Below, one piece after another: positions 44,409 through 53,886 of a stretch of DNA of 64,000 bases. This DNA is from Streptomyces sp. MMBL 11-1 (GTDB lineage Bacteria > Actinomycetota > Actinomycetes > Streptomycetales > Streptomycetaceae), in assembly GCF_028622875.1 (NCBI RefSeq), contig NZ_CP117709.1:7133001-7197000 (forward strand). The letters are read 5' to 3'. A program made the translations under genes and the position numbers. Each line of letters opens with the position of its first letter. Position 1 is the first letter of the stretch. Under the pieces are notes generated by a model. That model was not told where the DNA came from, made no database searches, and was given only the letters and a program-made list of their open reading frames with translations.

Positions 44409-46124
44409 GTGACCGATACACCTATCTCCCGGGGGAAGCCTCCCGCCCGCGGTCTCCCGTGGGCCTCGGCCTTCCGGCTCTCGCGACCCTCGGACACCTG
44501 GTTCAAGCCCGCCCTCAGCGTGGTCGTCGCCTCCGCCGTACCGCAGCTGACGCTCCTGGCCATCGGCCGGTTGGACCTCGTGATGTACACCATGGCCGGT
44601 TCGCTCTGCGCGCTCTACGGGCACGGACTGCCGTACGCCCGACGGGCCGGGGCCGTCGCGGGCGTGGTGCTCGGCATGGCGGCCTCGCTCGCCGTCGCGC
44701 TGGTCACCGCGTCGCTCACCGGATCGACCGCCGTGCTCGTCGCGGTCGGGGCGCTGCTCGCCGCCGCCCAGAAGGTGCTGTGCGACGCCACCCGGATCGG
44801 ACCGCCCGGTCATGTGATCTTCACCTTCGTCAGCTCCGCCGCGCTCTTCGCCCCGCAGCGCCCGGAGCAGATTCCCGGCCACCTCGCCCTGACCCTCGGC
44901 GCGGGCGCGTTCGCCTGGCTGGTCGCCGTCGCGCCCGCACTGGTCCGCCGCGAGGGACCCGAACGCCGGGCCGTCGCCCGCGCACTGGCGGCAGCGGCCG
45001 CGTGCGCCGCCGACCCCGGCCCCCGGACCCGCAACGCGGCGGCCGCCGCCGTGCACGCCGCCTGGCAGTGCCTGCTGGCCTCCGGCCGCCCCACCCCCGT
45101 ACGCCGGTCGCTGGAACGCCTGGTGGTGCACGCCGAAGCGGCCTTCGTGGCCCCGGGCCCCGGGGGCGGGGCGGCTGATCCGGACCGGCTGCGCGACTGG
45201 GCCGCCCTGACCCGGGCCCGGGGCCCCGTGCCCACGCCGCCGCCGGCCCCCGGCACCCCCGACGAGCTGTACGGCATCGACGCCGAACGCGCCGCCCTGC
45301 GGGCCCCCGAGGGGCGCCGCGCGGCCCGCCGAGCCCTGCTGCGCCGGCTCGGCCCCGGATCGCCGCTGCTGCCGGTCGCCCTCCGCACCCTGGCGGGCTG
45401 TGCGCTCGCCGGTCACCTCTGCGCCGTACTCGGCGTCGGCCGCCCCTACTGGGCGATCGTCACCGCCGCCTCTCTCTGTCAGGCCAACCTGACCCTGTCG
45501 TGGAACCGGGCGCTCCAGCGCACCCTCGGCAACCTCCTGGGCGTGCTCGTCTTCGCCGCCGTCCTGCCGGTCTCCAGGATCAGCCCGCTCGCCCTCGTCT
45601 GCTGCTGCCTCTTCTTCAGCTTCGCCGCCGAGGCCCTGATCACCCGCAACTACTGGCTCGGCTCCGTCGCGGTGACCCCGATGGCCCTGCTGGTCCTGGA
45701 GTTCGGCGGCGCCCATCCGGCCGGGGAGCTGATCGGCGACCGGGTGCTGGACACCGTCCTCGGCGCGGTCGCCGGCTTCCTGGCCGCGACGCTCGTCACC
45801 AACCGGCGGGCGGCGGGGCGCGTCGAGCGGGCGCTCGACGCCACCGGCCGGGCCCGCGCCGACGCGAGACGGACCGGCGCCGACCCCGGGGCCGCGCCCG
45901 CGACACGGGACCGGGCGCGCCGGAAGCTCACCGCGAGCCTCGTCGAACTGCGCGAGGCCGGTGACGCCGCGGCGGGCGAATGGTGGCAGCGGGCCCTGCC
46001 CGAGCAGCGCCTTCTCGCGGCCGAGCGGGCCGGACACCGTACGCTCGCCGCGACAGCACAACGGCGGGGGTCCGGGGGCGCTGCACCTCCCGCGGTCCAC
46101 GCCCCTTCGATCGGAGCGGAGTGA
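44409..46124 (+). CDS. FUSC-family membrane transporter
   Basis: GTG at 44409; 571 residues. Two bundles of membrane helices (from SVVVASAVPQLTLLAIG, and from LRTLAGCALAGHLCAVLGVG) separated by a cytoplasmic region of about 170 residues. The second bundle has the FUSC pattern PYWAIVTAASLCQANLTLSWNRALQRTLGNLLGV. Such proteins are thought to export aromatic acids or related compounds. The start is just after a likely promoter and the palindrome at 44380, with no Shine-Dalgarno, so the transcript may be leaderless. It overlaps the MarR gene by 4 bp. Confidence 0.85.
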   Translation: MTDTPISRGKPPARGLPWASAFRLSRPSDTWFKPALSVVVASAVPQLTLLAIGRLDLVMYTMAGSLCALYGHGLPYARRAGAVAGVVLGMAASLAVALVTASLTGSTAVLVAVGALLAAAQKVLCDATRIGPPGHVIFTFVSSAALFAPQRPEQIPGHLALTLGAGAFAWLVAVAPALVRREGPERRAVARALAAAAACAADPGPRTRNAAAAAVHAAWQCLLASGRPTPVRRSLERLVVHAEAAFVAPGPGGGAADPDRLRDWAALTRARGPVPTPPPAPGTPDELYGIDAERAALRAPEGRRAARRALLRRLGPGSPLLPVALRTLAGCALAGHLCAVLGVGRPYWAIVTAASLCQANLTLSWNRALQRTLGNLLGVLVFAAVLPVSRISPLALVCCCLFFSFAAEALITRNYWLGSVAVTPMALLVLEFGGAHPAGELIGDRVLDTVLGAVAGFLAATLVTNRRAAGRVERALDATGRARADARRTGADPGAAPATRDRARRKLTASLVELREAGDAAAGEWWQRALPEQRLLAAERAGHRTLAATAQRRGSGGAAPPAVHAPSIGAE

Positions 46125-46627
46125 CCGACGACATCGTTGCCTCGGTGGTCCGGCAGTGGCAGGCCGTCAACCCGGGGCTCGACACCGGGCCGATGGAGAT
46201 CATCGGCCGGATCAACCGCTGCGCCGCCCTGCTCCAGCAGGCGGAGGACGCCCCCTTGCGTTCCGCCGGGCTGACCCGCGCCGAGTTCGACCTCCTCGGC
46301 GCCGTACGCAGGACGGGCCGGGAGCTGACCCCCGGTGAGCTGGCCCGCGAGACCTTCTCCTCCGGAGCCGCCGTCACCAAGCGGTTGCGCGCGCTCCAGG
46401 ACCGCGCCCTGGTCGAGCGCCGTGGCGACGCCCGCGACCGGAGGGTCGCCCATGTCCGGCTCACCGAGGAGGGCCGGGCCCTCGTCGACCGGCTGCTGCC
46501 CGAACAGCTCGCCTACGAACGCGCGGTGCTCGCCGGGATGGGCGACGGTGAGCGCGACGAACTCGCCGCCGGACTGGGTGAGTTGCTCGTGCAGCTTGAG
46601 GGGCGGCTCGGCGGAGCCAGGCGCTGA
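46121..46627 (+). CDS. MarR-family transcriptional regulator
   Basis: GTG at 46121 after GGAGCGGA overlaps the FUSC stop; 168 residues. A classic MarR winged helix: LTRAEFDLLGAVRRTG, LTPGELARETFSSGAAVTKRLRALQDRALVERRGDARDRR, then a dimerisation helix (LLPEQLAYERAVLAGM). It probably represses its own operon through the palindrome at 44380 and is released by a transported aromatic ligand. Coupled translation to the transporter supports this. Confidence 0.9.
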   Translation: MTDDIVASVVRQWQAVNPGLDTGPMEIIGRINRCAALLQQAEDAPLRSAGLTRAEFDLLGAVRRTGRELTPGELARETFSSGAAVTKRLRALQDRALVERRGDARDRRVAHVRLTEEGRALVDRLLPEQLAYERAVLAGMGDGERDELAAGLGELLVQLEGRLGGARR

Positions 46628-47089
46628 TCCAGCGGTCCGGCGGTGCGTTTCCACGGGCGCGTCAGTGTGGCGCTTCCGCGCGTCACTCGCGCGTCGGTCA
46701 GGAATCTGCACCTTTCGATCCGGTTCGATCATCTGTGCCGTTGTCCTGTTCTGCAGGGTGAAAGTCGTTGACGCGAGGGCGATTTGCCCCGGAAAGAGTC
46801 ACTTACTGAGATCGGTTGTTCCGGGCGTCCGCTGCTGGGGAGTGCGGTAGCGGCGCTTTCTCGCCACGTTCACTCACTGCGCATGCTCCATCGCGCAGCG
46901 TGCAAAAACTGGTGAGTGTATTCCTCTCGGCGAGCTTCCGCAGAGGGTTGGGTGAATATGCCGAAGCACTGATCTGATCTGGCTAAGCTCACGCGCAGTG
47001 AAGTCGAGTTGAGATGAATTCGAGCGCTTGTTCACAAGTCTCCGCTCACGTGCGCATACATCCCGGAATCAACCGCCAGAGGGTTTTAG
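46628..47089 (+). other. 462-bp gene-free leader of the conservon
   Basis: The stretch is less GC-rich than its surroundings and holds no gene I can support. A palindrome CTTGTTCACAAG is at 47027-47038, 52 bp before the cvnA start, and could be regulatory. I see no convincing -35/-10 pair. Confidence 0.4.
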
Positions 47090-48730
47090 ATGGTCCGTGT
47101 TGAATCACCGCCGACCGACAGAGAAATTCCCGTCGTCCGCGTAGTCCTGCTGCCCGTGGCCCTGGTCCTCGGCGCCACCGCCGCCGGCTCGGCCCTGGTC
47201 GTACCGGCCGCGCGGATACCAGTCGCCGTGTGCGGCGCGATCGCCACGCTCGTGGTCGCCGTACTCACCGTGGCGCTGCACCGCCGTCGGCGCGCCATGC
47301 GCGTCCAGCGCGCGGAGTACGAACAGCGCGTCGCCTACCTGGAACACCGCATCCTCTCGCACGACGCCGAGACGGTACGGCTCACCAAGGACGTCATGCC
47401 CGCCGCCATCCGACGGCTGCGCGTGGGCAATTCACCCGAAGAGGTGATGCGCGACGTCGTCGACGCGGACGCGGCCAACCGCCATCTGCCCAAGGCGCTG
47501 CGCGAGCAGATCTACCAGGTCCTCGAAGTCATCGACAACGAGGAGGCGCGGCGTGACTCCGCTCAGCGCGCCTTCGTCAGCGTCGCCCGCCGCGTCCAGG
47601 CGATCGTGAACCGCCAGGCCAGTGAACTGCGGGAGATGGAGAACCACTACGGGCGCAACCCCGAGGTCTTCGACGACCTGCTGCGCATCGACCACGGCAC
47701 CGCGCTGATCGGCCGCCTCGCCGACTCCATCGCCGTGCTCGGCGGTGCCCGCCCGAGCCGCCAGTGGCCCAAGCCCGTACCGCTGTTCAGCGTGTTGCGC
47801 GGTGCGATGTCCCGCATCCTGGAGTACCAGCGCGTCGACCTCCACTCGATCGCCAAGGTCGCCATCGTCGGCACCTCGGTCGAACCGCTCATCCACGCCT
47901 GCGCCGAACTCCTCGACAACGCGACCCGCTACTCGCCGCCCCAGACCCGGGTGCACGTCACCGCGGTCGAGGTGCAGACCGGCATCGCCATCGAGATCGA
48001 GGACGGCGGCGTCAGCCTCAGCGAGGAGGCCCGCGCCCGCGCCGAGAACATGCTCGCCCAGGCGCAGGCCGGCATCAACATGAACGACCTCGGGGAGTCC
48101 CCGCGCCTCGGCATGGCCGTCGTCGGCCGGCTCTCCCGGATGTACCAGCTCCAGGTGTCGCTGCGTCAGTCGGCCTACGGCGGCGTCCGCGCCGTCCTCA
48201 TCGTGCCGCGCGACATGATCACCACCGGGCCCGCCCCGGGCATCGCCCACGGCATCGGCGCCACCTCGCGGCCCACCAGCTCCCTGGACATGTCGCAGCT
48301 CCAGCACGTGGTGCCGCCGCCCGGCAAGCGCAAGCCCAAGCCCGCCGCCACCGGCCCCGTGCCGTCCGTGGCCGCACCGGTCTCCACCGGAGCCCCCGCG
48401 GCCACGTCGCACCCGGCCCCTCCCGCGGCAGCCATGGAGGACGACCTTCCCGTGGTCACCGAGTGGACCGAGAACGGGCTGCCGCAGCGCCGCAGCCGGG
48501 GCCGCGCCCCGCTCGGCTCGCACAACCTCCCGCAGCAGCCCCCACCGACCCCCGCACCCGCCAACGGGTTCCGGCCCGGCGCGGACGGGGGCGCGGACGA
48601 CGGACGCGGCGAGGAGAAGCCCCCCGGCCTCTGGCTGGAGGCCTTCACCAAGGCCGTCAACGGCGTACCGCAGGAACGAAAGCACGGCGAAGACTCCGAT
48701 GACGCGTGGGACAAGGGAGACCTGAAGTGA
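47090..48730 (+). CDS. cvnA: Conservon sensor-kinase-like protein CvnA
   Basis: A product of 546 residues preceded by AGAGGG at 6 bp. Two membrane helices near the N terminus (VVRVVLLPVALVLGATAAGS, IPVAVCGAIATLVVAVLTVAL), a coiled region, then a nitrate/sulphonate-sensor-like middle and a HATPase domain (ACAELLDNATRYSPP, GLGESPRLGMAVV-like). The C-terminal 150 residues are Pro-rich. CvnA proteins are the membrane end of a eukaryote-like heterotrimeric-G-protein analogue with CvnB, C and D, linked to development and secondary metabolism in Streptomyces. GTGA overlap with cvnB. Confidence 0.92.
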   Translation: MVRVESPPTDREIPVVRVVLLPVALVLGATAAGSALVVPAARIPVAVCGAIATLVVAVLTVALHRRRRAMRVQRAEYEQRVAYLEHRILSHDAETVRLTKDVMPAAIRRLRVGNSPEEVMRDVVDADAANRHLPKALREQIYQVLEVIDNEEARRDSAQRAFVSVARRVQAIVNRQASELREMENHYGRNPEVFDDLLRIDHGTALIGRLADSIAVLGGARPSRQWPKPVPLFSVLRGAMSRILEYQRVDLHSIAKVAIVGTSVEPLIHACAELLDNATRYSPPQTRVHVTAVEVQTGIAIEIEDGGVSLSEEARARAENMLAQAQAGINMNDLGESPRLGMAVVGRLSRMYQLQVSLRQSAYGGVRAVLIVPRDMITTGPAPGIAHGIGATSRPTSSLDMSQLQHVVPPPGKRKPKPAATGPVPSVAAPVSTGAPAATSHPAPPAAAMEDDLPVVTEWTENGLPQRRSRGRAPLGSHNLPQQPPPTPAPANGFRPGADGGADDGRGEEKPPGLWLEAFTKAVNGVPQERKHGEDSDDAWDKGDLK

Positions 48731-49134
48731 TCCAGCAGCGGGGAAACATGGACTGGATGCTCAAGGAACTGGCCGACGACGTTCCGAGCATTCACCAGAT
48801 CGTGGTGCTCTCGTCGGACGGCCTGCGCATCGCGATGCACGGCGGCGACCCCGACGTCGCCGACCGGCTCGCGGCGGCCTGCGCCGGACTGCAGAGCCTG
48901 GCCGCCGCGGTGGCCACCGAGATCCCGTACAGCGACGGCCTCATGAAGCTCGTGGTCATCGAGGTGACGGGCGGGTTCTTCTACCTGATGGCGGCCGGGA
49001 CCGGCGCCTATCTCGCGGTCCTGGCCGGCGAGACCGTCGACGCCGGACTCGTCGGAGCCCGGATGCGGGACATGGTCGTGCGGATCGGAGCCCACCTGAC
49101 CAGCCCGCCCCGCCACGGCGGGCAGTCCGGATGA
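48727..49134 (+). CDS. cvnB: Conservon roadblock/LC7 protein CvnB
   Basis: GTG at 48727; 135 residues. Roadblock/LC7 fold beginning LKELADDVPSIHQIVVLSSDGLRIAMHGG, with the SDGLMKLVVIEV and GAYLAVLAG strands. Members act as GTPase-activating or scaffold subunits for the small GTPase encoded two genes on. Overlaps cvnA and cvnC by 4 bp each, so the four genes are translated as a unit. Confidence 0.93.
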   Translation: MIQQRGNMDWMLKELADDVPSIHQIVVLSSDGLRIAMHGGDPDVADRLAAACAGLQSLAAAVATEIPYSDGLMKLVVIEVTGGFFYLMAAGTGAYLAVLAGETVDAGLVGARMRDMVVRIGAHLTSPPRHGGQSG

Positions 49135-49502
49135 GTGGACCTCGACGAGAACGCCGCAAGGCCGATCCGGACCTGCACGACCCGGAACGGCTGTACGTGA
49201 TCACCGGTGATCTCGACGACAGCGAACGGTCCGCGCTCGACCTGGTCACGATGGTCGTCGCGAAGGCGGAGCCCTCGCCGACCTTCCAGCCCGAGCAGGC
49301 AGCCATCCTGCGGCTCTGCCAGGCGCCGTTGTCCGTCGCCGAGATCTCGGCCTACCTCAGCCTGCCGTTCAGCGTGGTCACCTCGCTCCTGAGCGATCTC
49401 CTCGCGACCGATCTCATCCAGTCGCGGGCGCCGATCGTCCGCGCCACGCTCCCCGACAGGTCCCTTCTCGAAGCGGTGATGCATGGACTTCAGAAGCTCT
49501 GA
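49131..49502 (+). CDS. cvnC: Conservon DUF742 protein CvnC
   Basis: A product of 123 residues of the DUF742 family: PERLYVITGDLDDSERSALDLVT, then a winged-helix-like ILRLCQAPLSVAEISAYLSLPFSVVTSLLSDL and LLEAVMHGLQKL at the end. In conservons it binds the sensor and GTPase. ATGA overlap upstream; the 3' end overlaps cvnD by 20 bp. Confidence 0.93.
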   Translation: MSGPRRERRKADPDLHDPERLYVITGDLDDSERSALDLVTMVVAKAEPSPTFQPEQAAILRLCQAPLSVAEISAYLSLPFSVVTSLLSDLLATDLIQSRAPIVRATLPDRSLLEAVMHGLQKL

Positions 49503-50097
49503 CACGATCACCGGACCCCGTAGCGAGGACGTCCTTCCCACCACGGCCACCGCCGCGGTGAAGGTCGTGATCGTCGGCGGGTTCGGCGTCGGCAAGACGA
49601 CCATGGTCGGCTCGGTGAGCGAGATCCGGCCGTTGACGACCGAAGAGACCATGACCCAGGCCGGCGTCGGCGTGGACGACAACGCCGGGGTGGAGACGAA
49701 GACCGCCACCACGGTCGCCATGGACTTCGGACGGATCAGTCTCAGTGAGGAACTGATTCTCTATCTGTTCGGCACCCCCGGCCAGGAACGCTTCTGGTTC
49801 CTCTGGAACGGCCTCTTCGAGGGCGCCCTCGGCGCGGTCGTCCTCATCGACACGAGACGGCTGGAGGTCAGCTTCGACGTCATCGGCCGGCTGGAGGAGC
49901 GCGGAGTGCCCTTCGTGGTGGCCGTGAACACCTTCCCCGACGCGCCGCACCACCCGGTCGAGGCCCTGCGCACAGCCCTCGACCTGCCGGACGAGGTCCC
50001 GATGATCGACTGCGACGCCCGGCTGCGGGTCTCCAGCCGCGATGTGCTGATGACCCTGATGCGCTATCTGCACAGCCTGGCCGTCCCCCTCGCCTGA
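49483..50097 (+). CDS. cvnD: Conservon small GTPase CvnD
   Basis: A Ras-like ATP/GTP-binding protein of 204 residues. P-loop GGFGVGKT (32-39), switch Thr in TTEETMTQAG, G3-like FGTPGQERFWFLW, and G4-like AVNTF are visible. It should cycle between GDP and GTP under control of CvnA/B/C and act on the P450 product or other effectors. Overlaps cvnC by 20 bp; the P450 follows after 165 bp. Confidence 0.93.
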   Translation: MDFRSSDTITGPRSEDVLPTTATAAVKVVIVGGFGVGKTTMVGSVSEIRPLTTEETMTQAGVGVDDNAGVETKTATTVAMDFGRISLSEELILYLFGTPGQERFWFLWNGLFEGALGAVVLIDTRRLEVSFDVIGRLEERGVPFVVAVNTFPDAPHHPVEALRTALDLPDEVPMIDCDARLRVSSRDVLMTLMRYLHSLAVPLA

Positions 50098-50262
50098 CGC
50101 CGAACCGTCCTTCGCGACACCCCGGTCCACCGGGTCCACGACCGGATCCACGACCGGGGGCGCGCGCCATCCCGCGGCGCCTGCCCCCGGCCCGGTCCAA
50201 GCCCCGCGGGCCGTCCCGCCCGCCTGTGCACCAGCCCTGGAATCCTGATCCCTGGAGACCCT

Positions 50263-51849
50263 GTGACAACCCCCTTCCACCACGAACCCGGCGCCGTGCC
50301 CCCGCCCCAGTGCCCGGCCCACAACCTCGACATCGGCCCCGGCGGACTGCGCCGGCTCTACGGCCCCGAGGCGGAGAACGACCCGGCCGGTCTCTACGAC
50401 AAACTCCGCGCCGAACACGGCACGGTCGCCCCGATCCTGCTCCACGGCGACGTGCCCGCCTGGCTCGTGCTCGGCCACAGCGAGAACCTGCACGTCACCC
50501 GTACGCCCTCCCAGTTCTCCCGGGACTCGCGGCGCTGGCGGGCCCTCCATGACGGCAGCGTCGCCCCGGACCACCCGCTCGCCCCGATCTTCACCTGGCA
50601 GCCCGTCTGCGTGTTCGCCGACGGTGCCAAGCACGAGCGGCAGCGCGGCGCGGTCACCGACAGCATGGAGCGCATCGACACCCGCGGGGTGCGCCGCCAC
50701 ATCAACCGCTTCAGTAACCGCCTCGTCAACGACTTCTGCGAGAAGGGCTCCGCCGACCTGGTCGGCCAGTTCGCGGAGCACCTGCCGATGATGGTGGTGT
50801 GCGCGATCTTCGGCATGCCGGAGGAGTACGACGAGCGTCTCGTCCAGGCGGCCCGGGACATGACACGCGGCACCGAGACCGCCGTGGCCAGCAACGCCCA
50901 CGTCGTGTCCGTGCTGACGCGCCTGGTCGAGCGCCGCCGCGCCGAAACCGCGCCGGACCTGGCCTCCTGGCTCGTCGAGCACCCCGCGAAGATGACCGAC
51001 ACCGAGGTCATCGAGCATCTGCGCCTCGTCATGATCGCCGCCTACGAGTCCACCGCCAACCTGATCGCCAACGTGCTGCGCATGGTCCTGATCGACCCGC
51101 GCTTCCGTGCCCGGCTCAGCGGCGGGCACATGACCGTCCCCGAGGCGGTCGAGCAGACCCTCTGGGACGAGCCGCCGTTCACCGCCGTCTTCGGCCGCTG
51201 GGCGGTCGGCGACACGGAGCTGGGCGGCCAGCAGATCAAGGCGGGCGACGCCCTGCTCGTCGGCATCGCCCCGGCCAACACCGACCCCACGGTCCGCCCG
51301 GATCTGACCGCCGACATGAGCGGGAACCGCGCCCACCTCGCCTTCAGCGGCGGCCCCCACGAGTGCCCGGGACAGGACATCGGCCGGGCCATCGCCGACG
51401 TCGGGGTCGACGCGCTCCTGATGCGCCTGCCGGACCTGGAGCTCGGCGTCGCGGAGAGCGAGCTGCGCTGGGTCGGCAACATCATGTCCCGCCACCTCGT
51501 CGAGCTGCCGGTGAAGTTCGCCCCCAGCCCCCAGCAGAAACTGGACGCGGATCCGCTCTCGGTGATGGCCCGCGCCGCCCGCCCCGCCGACGCCTGGGAG
51601 ATCTCCTCCCCGGCCACGCCCGTCCCCGAGCCCCGGCACGAGGCTGTGGCGCAGCCCGCGCACGCCCCGGGCGCCACACCCGCTCCCGCCCCGACCGCAC
51701 CCCCCACCCCCGCCCCGGCCGCTCCCCCCGCCGCCGAACCGGCCCCTGCCCCCGAACCCGCTCCGGTGGCGACGGTCCCGCAGCAGCGCCGGCCGACCGC
51801 TCCCGCCCGGCTCTGGCAGGCGGTCGCCCGCTGGTGGAGCGGCTACTGA
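50263..51849 (+). CDS. cvnE: Conservon cytochrome P450, CYP157-like, lacking EXXR, with tail
   Basis: A product of 528 residues. The heme loop FSGGPHECPGQ (Cys368) is intact, but the K-helix reads EQTLW (297-301), not EXXR. This is the known CYP157 peculiarity, in which only the heme Cys is retained of the absolutely conserved P450 residues. The I-helix is also atypical (AAYESTANL). From about residue 430 a Pro/Ala/Glu-rich tail of about 85 residues ends in ARLWQAVARWWSGY, a short aromatic amphipathic helix that might dock on membrane or CvnA. It is the fifth conservon gene and the likely target or effector of the GTPase. Confidence 0.88.
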   Translation: MTTPFHHEPGAVPPPQCPAHNLDIGPGGLRRLYGPEAENDPAGLYDKLRAEHGTVAPILLHGDVPAWLVLGHSENLHVTRTPSQFSRDSRRWRALHDGSVAPDHPLAPIFTWQPVCVFADGAKHERQRGAVTDSMERIDTRGVRRHINRFSNRLVNDFCEKGSADLVGQFAEHLPMMVVCAIFGMPEEYDERLVQAARDMTRGTETAVASNAHVVSVLTRLVERRRAETAPDLASWLVEHPAKMTDTEVIEHLRLVMIAAYESTANLIANVLRMVLIDPRFRARLSGGHMTVPEAVEQTLWDEPPFTAVFGRWAVGDTELGGQQIKAGDALLVGIAPANTDPTVRPDLTADMSGNRAHLAFSGGPHECPGQDIGRAIADVGVDALLMRLPDLELGVAESELRWVGNIMSRHLVELPVKFAPSPQQKLDADPLSVMARAARPADAWEISSPATPVPEPRHEAVAQPAHAPGATPAPAPTAPPTPAPAAPPAAEPAPAPEPAPVATVPQQRRPTAPARLWQAVARWWSGY

Positions 51850-51870
51850 CACACCGTCGGCCATCCGGCC

Positions 51871-51910
51871 GCGGCGGCCCCGGATCCCGCCCACGGCCCG
51901 GGGCCGCCGC
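51871..51910 (+). terminator. Hairpin after the conservon
   Basis: GCGGCGGCCCC and GGGGCCGCCGC form a perfect 11-bp stem with an 18-base loop, 21 bp after the P450 stop. It ends the cvn transcript. Confidence 0.65.
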
Positions 51911-52004
51911 ACCGTGTTCCGGGGCGGGCGCGGGCGGCGCCGGGGAGGCCCGTCCCGCGCCGCCGACGCCGGGAAGCCCGGACCTGCCCGTACCATCGAG
52001 CAGC

Positions 52005-53351
52005 GTGAAGCTGACAATTCTTGGCGGTGGCGGATTCCGGGTGCCTCTCGTGTACGGGGCCCTCCTCGGCGATCACGCCGAGGGCCGCGTCTCCCGGGTC
52101 ACGCTGTACGACACCGACGCCGACCGGCTCACCGCCGTCGCCCGCGTCCTCGCGGAACAGGGGAGGGGCATCGCGGACGCCCCCGCCGTCGTCGCCACCA
52201 CGGAACTCGACGAGGCGTTGCGCGGAGCCGACTTCGTCTTCTCCGCCATCCGGGTCGGCGGGCTGGCCGGACGCGCCGCCGACGAGCGGGTGGCCCTCGA
52301 CGAAGGCGTCCTCGGCCAGGAGACCGTCGGCGCCGGCGGCATCGCGTACGGACTGCGCACCGTTCCCGTCGCCCTCGACCTCGCCCGCCGCATCGCCCGG
52401 CTCGCCCCGCAGGCCTGGGTCATCAACTTCACCAACCCCGCGGGCCTCGTCACCGAGGCGATGTCCCGGCACCTGGGCGACCGGGTCATCGGGATCTGCG
52501 ACTCGCCGGTCGGACTGGGGCGGCGCGTCGCCCGCGTCCTGGGCGCCGACCCGGACCGGGCCTGGATCGACTACGCCGGGCTCAACCACCTCGGGTGGGT
52601 ACGGGGGCTGTACGTGGACGGGCGGGACGAACTGCCCCGGCTGCTCGCCGACCCGAAGCTGCTGGAGTCCTTCGAGGAAGGCCGCCTCTTCGGCGCGGAA
52701 CTGCTCCGGTCGCTGGGCGCGATCCCCAACGAATACCTGCACTACTACTACTTCAACCGGGAAGCCGTCGCCGCCTACCAGGAGGCCGAACAGACCCGGG
52801 GCGCCTTCCTCCGGGATCAGCAGGAGGGCTTCTACGCCCGGATGCGGGAGCCCGGAACCCCCGCCCTGGCCACCTGGGACCGCACCCGCGCCGAACGTGA
52901 GGCGACGTACATGGCGGAGAACCGCGATGTAGCCGGGGCGGGGGAGCGGGAGGAGAGCGACCTGGAGTCCGGCGGCTACGAACAGGTCGCGCTCGCCCTG
53001 ATGCGGGCCGTCGCCCGCAACGAGCGCACCTGTCTGATCCTCAACGTCCGCAACCGCACCGCCCTTTCGGCGCTGGACGCGGACGCCGTCGTCGAGGTGC
53101 CCTGTCTCGTCGATGCCAACGGGGCCCACCCGGTGGCCGTCTCGCCCCTCCCGGACCACGCGGTCGGCCTCGTCAGCGCGGTGAAGGCCGTGGAGCGGGC
53201 GGTGCTGGAGGCGGTGGAGGGCCGGTGCCGCGCGGCTGCCGCCCGGGCGTTCGCGCTGCACCCGCTGATCGACTCCGTGGCAGTGGCCCGGCGGCTGCTC
53301 GACAGGTACACCGAAGTCCACCCGGGGCTCGCCTACCTCGCCGGGCCCTGA
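52005..53351 (+). CDS. GH4 family glycosidase, 6-phospho-beta-glucosidase type
   Basis: GTG at 52005 places the NAD-binding strand at the N terminus (VKLTILGGGGFRVPLVYG); 448 residues. GH4 hallmarks: GAGGIAYGLRTVP, NFTNPAGLVTEA, the metal-site Cys in ICDSPVGLG, NHLGWVRG and NEYLHYYYFNREAV. GH4 enzymes cleave glycosides by an NAD-dependent redox-elimination route and need Mn. Substrate may be a phosphorylated or free beta-glucoside; no PTS or ABC sugar transporter lies next to it. Confidence 0.85.
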   Translation: MKLTILGGGGFRVPLVYGALLGDHAEGRVSRVTLYDTDADRLTAVARVLAEQGRGIADAPAVVATTELDEALRGADFVFSAIRVGGLAGRAADERVALDEGVLGQETVGAGGIAYGLRTVPVALDLARRIARLAPQAWVINFTNPAGLVTEAMSRHLGDRVIGICDSPVGLGRRVARVLGADPDRAWIDYAGLNHLGWVRGLYVDGRDELPRLLADPKLLESFEEGRLFGAELLRSLGAIPNEYLHYYYFNREAVAAYQEAEQTRGAFLRDQQEGFYARMREPGTPALATWDRTRAEREATYMAENRDVAGAGEREESDLESGGYEQVALALMRAVARNERTCLILNVRNRTALSALDADAVVEVPCLVDANGAHPVAVSPLPDHAVGLVSAVKAVERAVLEAVEGRCRAAAARAFALHPLIDSVAVARRLLDRYTEVHPGLAYLAGP

Positions 53352-53391
53352 CCCGATCCACGCCGGGCCGGTCCCGCCACCCCGTCACTCC

Positions 53392-53418
53392 GGGGCGGCG
53401 CCGCGAGGGCGCCGCCTC
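53392..53418. terminator. Hairpin between GH4 and SRPBCC genes
   Basis: GGCGGCGCC and GGCGCCGCC pair around GCGAG between convergent genes, so it may serve both. Confidence 0.55.
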
Positions 53419-53436
53419 CGGAAGGCGAGGCCGCTG

Positions 53437-53886
53437 TCAGGCCGTGCCCCGCCAGGCGCCGGTCGCGGTGCCGCGGGCCTCGATGAACTCCTTGAAGTTC
53501 TTCAGGTCGCCCTTGGCCTGGCGGCGGACGAATCCGAGTTTGTCGCCCACCGTGTCGGCGATGCCCTGCGGGTCGTGGTCGAGCTGCAGCATGACCTTGG
53601 TGTGCGTGTCGTCCAGGCGGTGGAAGGTGACGACTCCGGCCTGGCGGACCTCGCCCGCCACCGTGGACCAGGCGACCCGTTCGTCGGGGATCTGCTCGGT
53701 GATCTCCGCGTCGAACTTCCGGGTCACCCCGTCGACCTTGGTCTCCCAGTGGGTCAGGGTGGGCGTGCGTTGTTCGATGCGTTCCACCGCGTCCATGAAC
53801 TGCGGGAACTCCTCGAACTGCGTCCACTGGTCATAGGCCGTGCGCACCGGAACGGCGACCTCTACGGACTCCTCGATCTTCGACAT
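53437..53886 (-). CDS. SRPBCC (polyketide cyclase-like) protein
   Basis: ATG at 53886 follows GGGAG at 5 bp; 149 residues. The START/SRPBCC start EESVEVAVPVRTAYDQWTQFEEFPQFMDAVERIEQ, followed by beta strands (THWETKVDGVTRKFDAEI) and a C-terminal helix (RRQAKGDLKNFKEFIEAR), is typical of coenzyme-Q-binding Coq10/cyclase-like proteins that hold a hydrophobic ligand. Catalytic residues are not evident. Function is unknown. Between 53887 and 54162 there is no gene I can support. Confidence 0.8.
   Translation of the reverse strand: MSKIEESVEVAVPVRTAYDQWTQFEEFPQFMDAVERIEQRTPTLTHWETKVDGVTRKFDAEITEQIPDERVAWSTVAGEVRQAGVVTFHRLDDTHTKVMLQLDHDPQGIADTVGDKLGFVRRQAKGDLKNFKEFIEARGTATGAWRGTA

Noticed and set aside
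46628..47089. Small gene in the conservon leader
   Set aside because: No frame has both coding bias and a ribosome site; treated as regulatory DNA.
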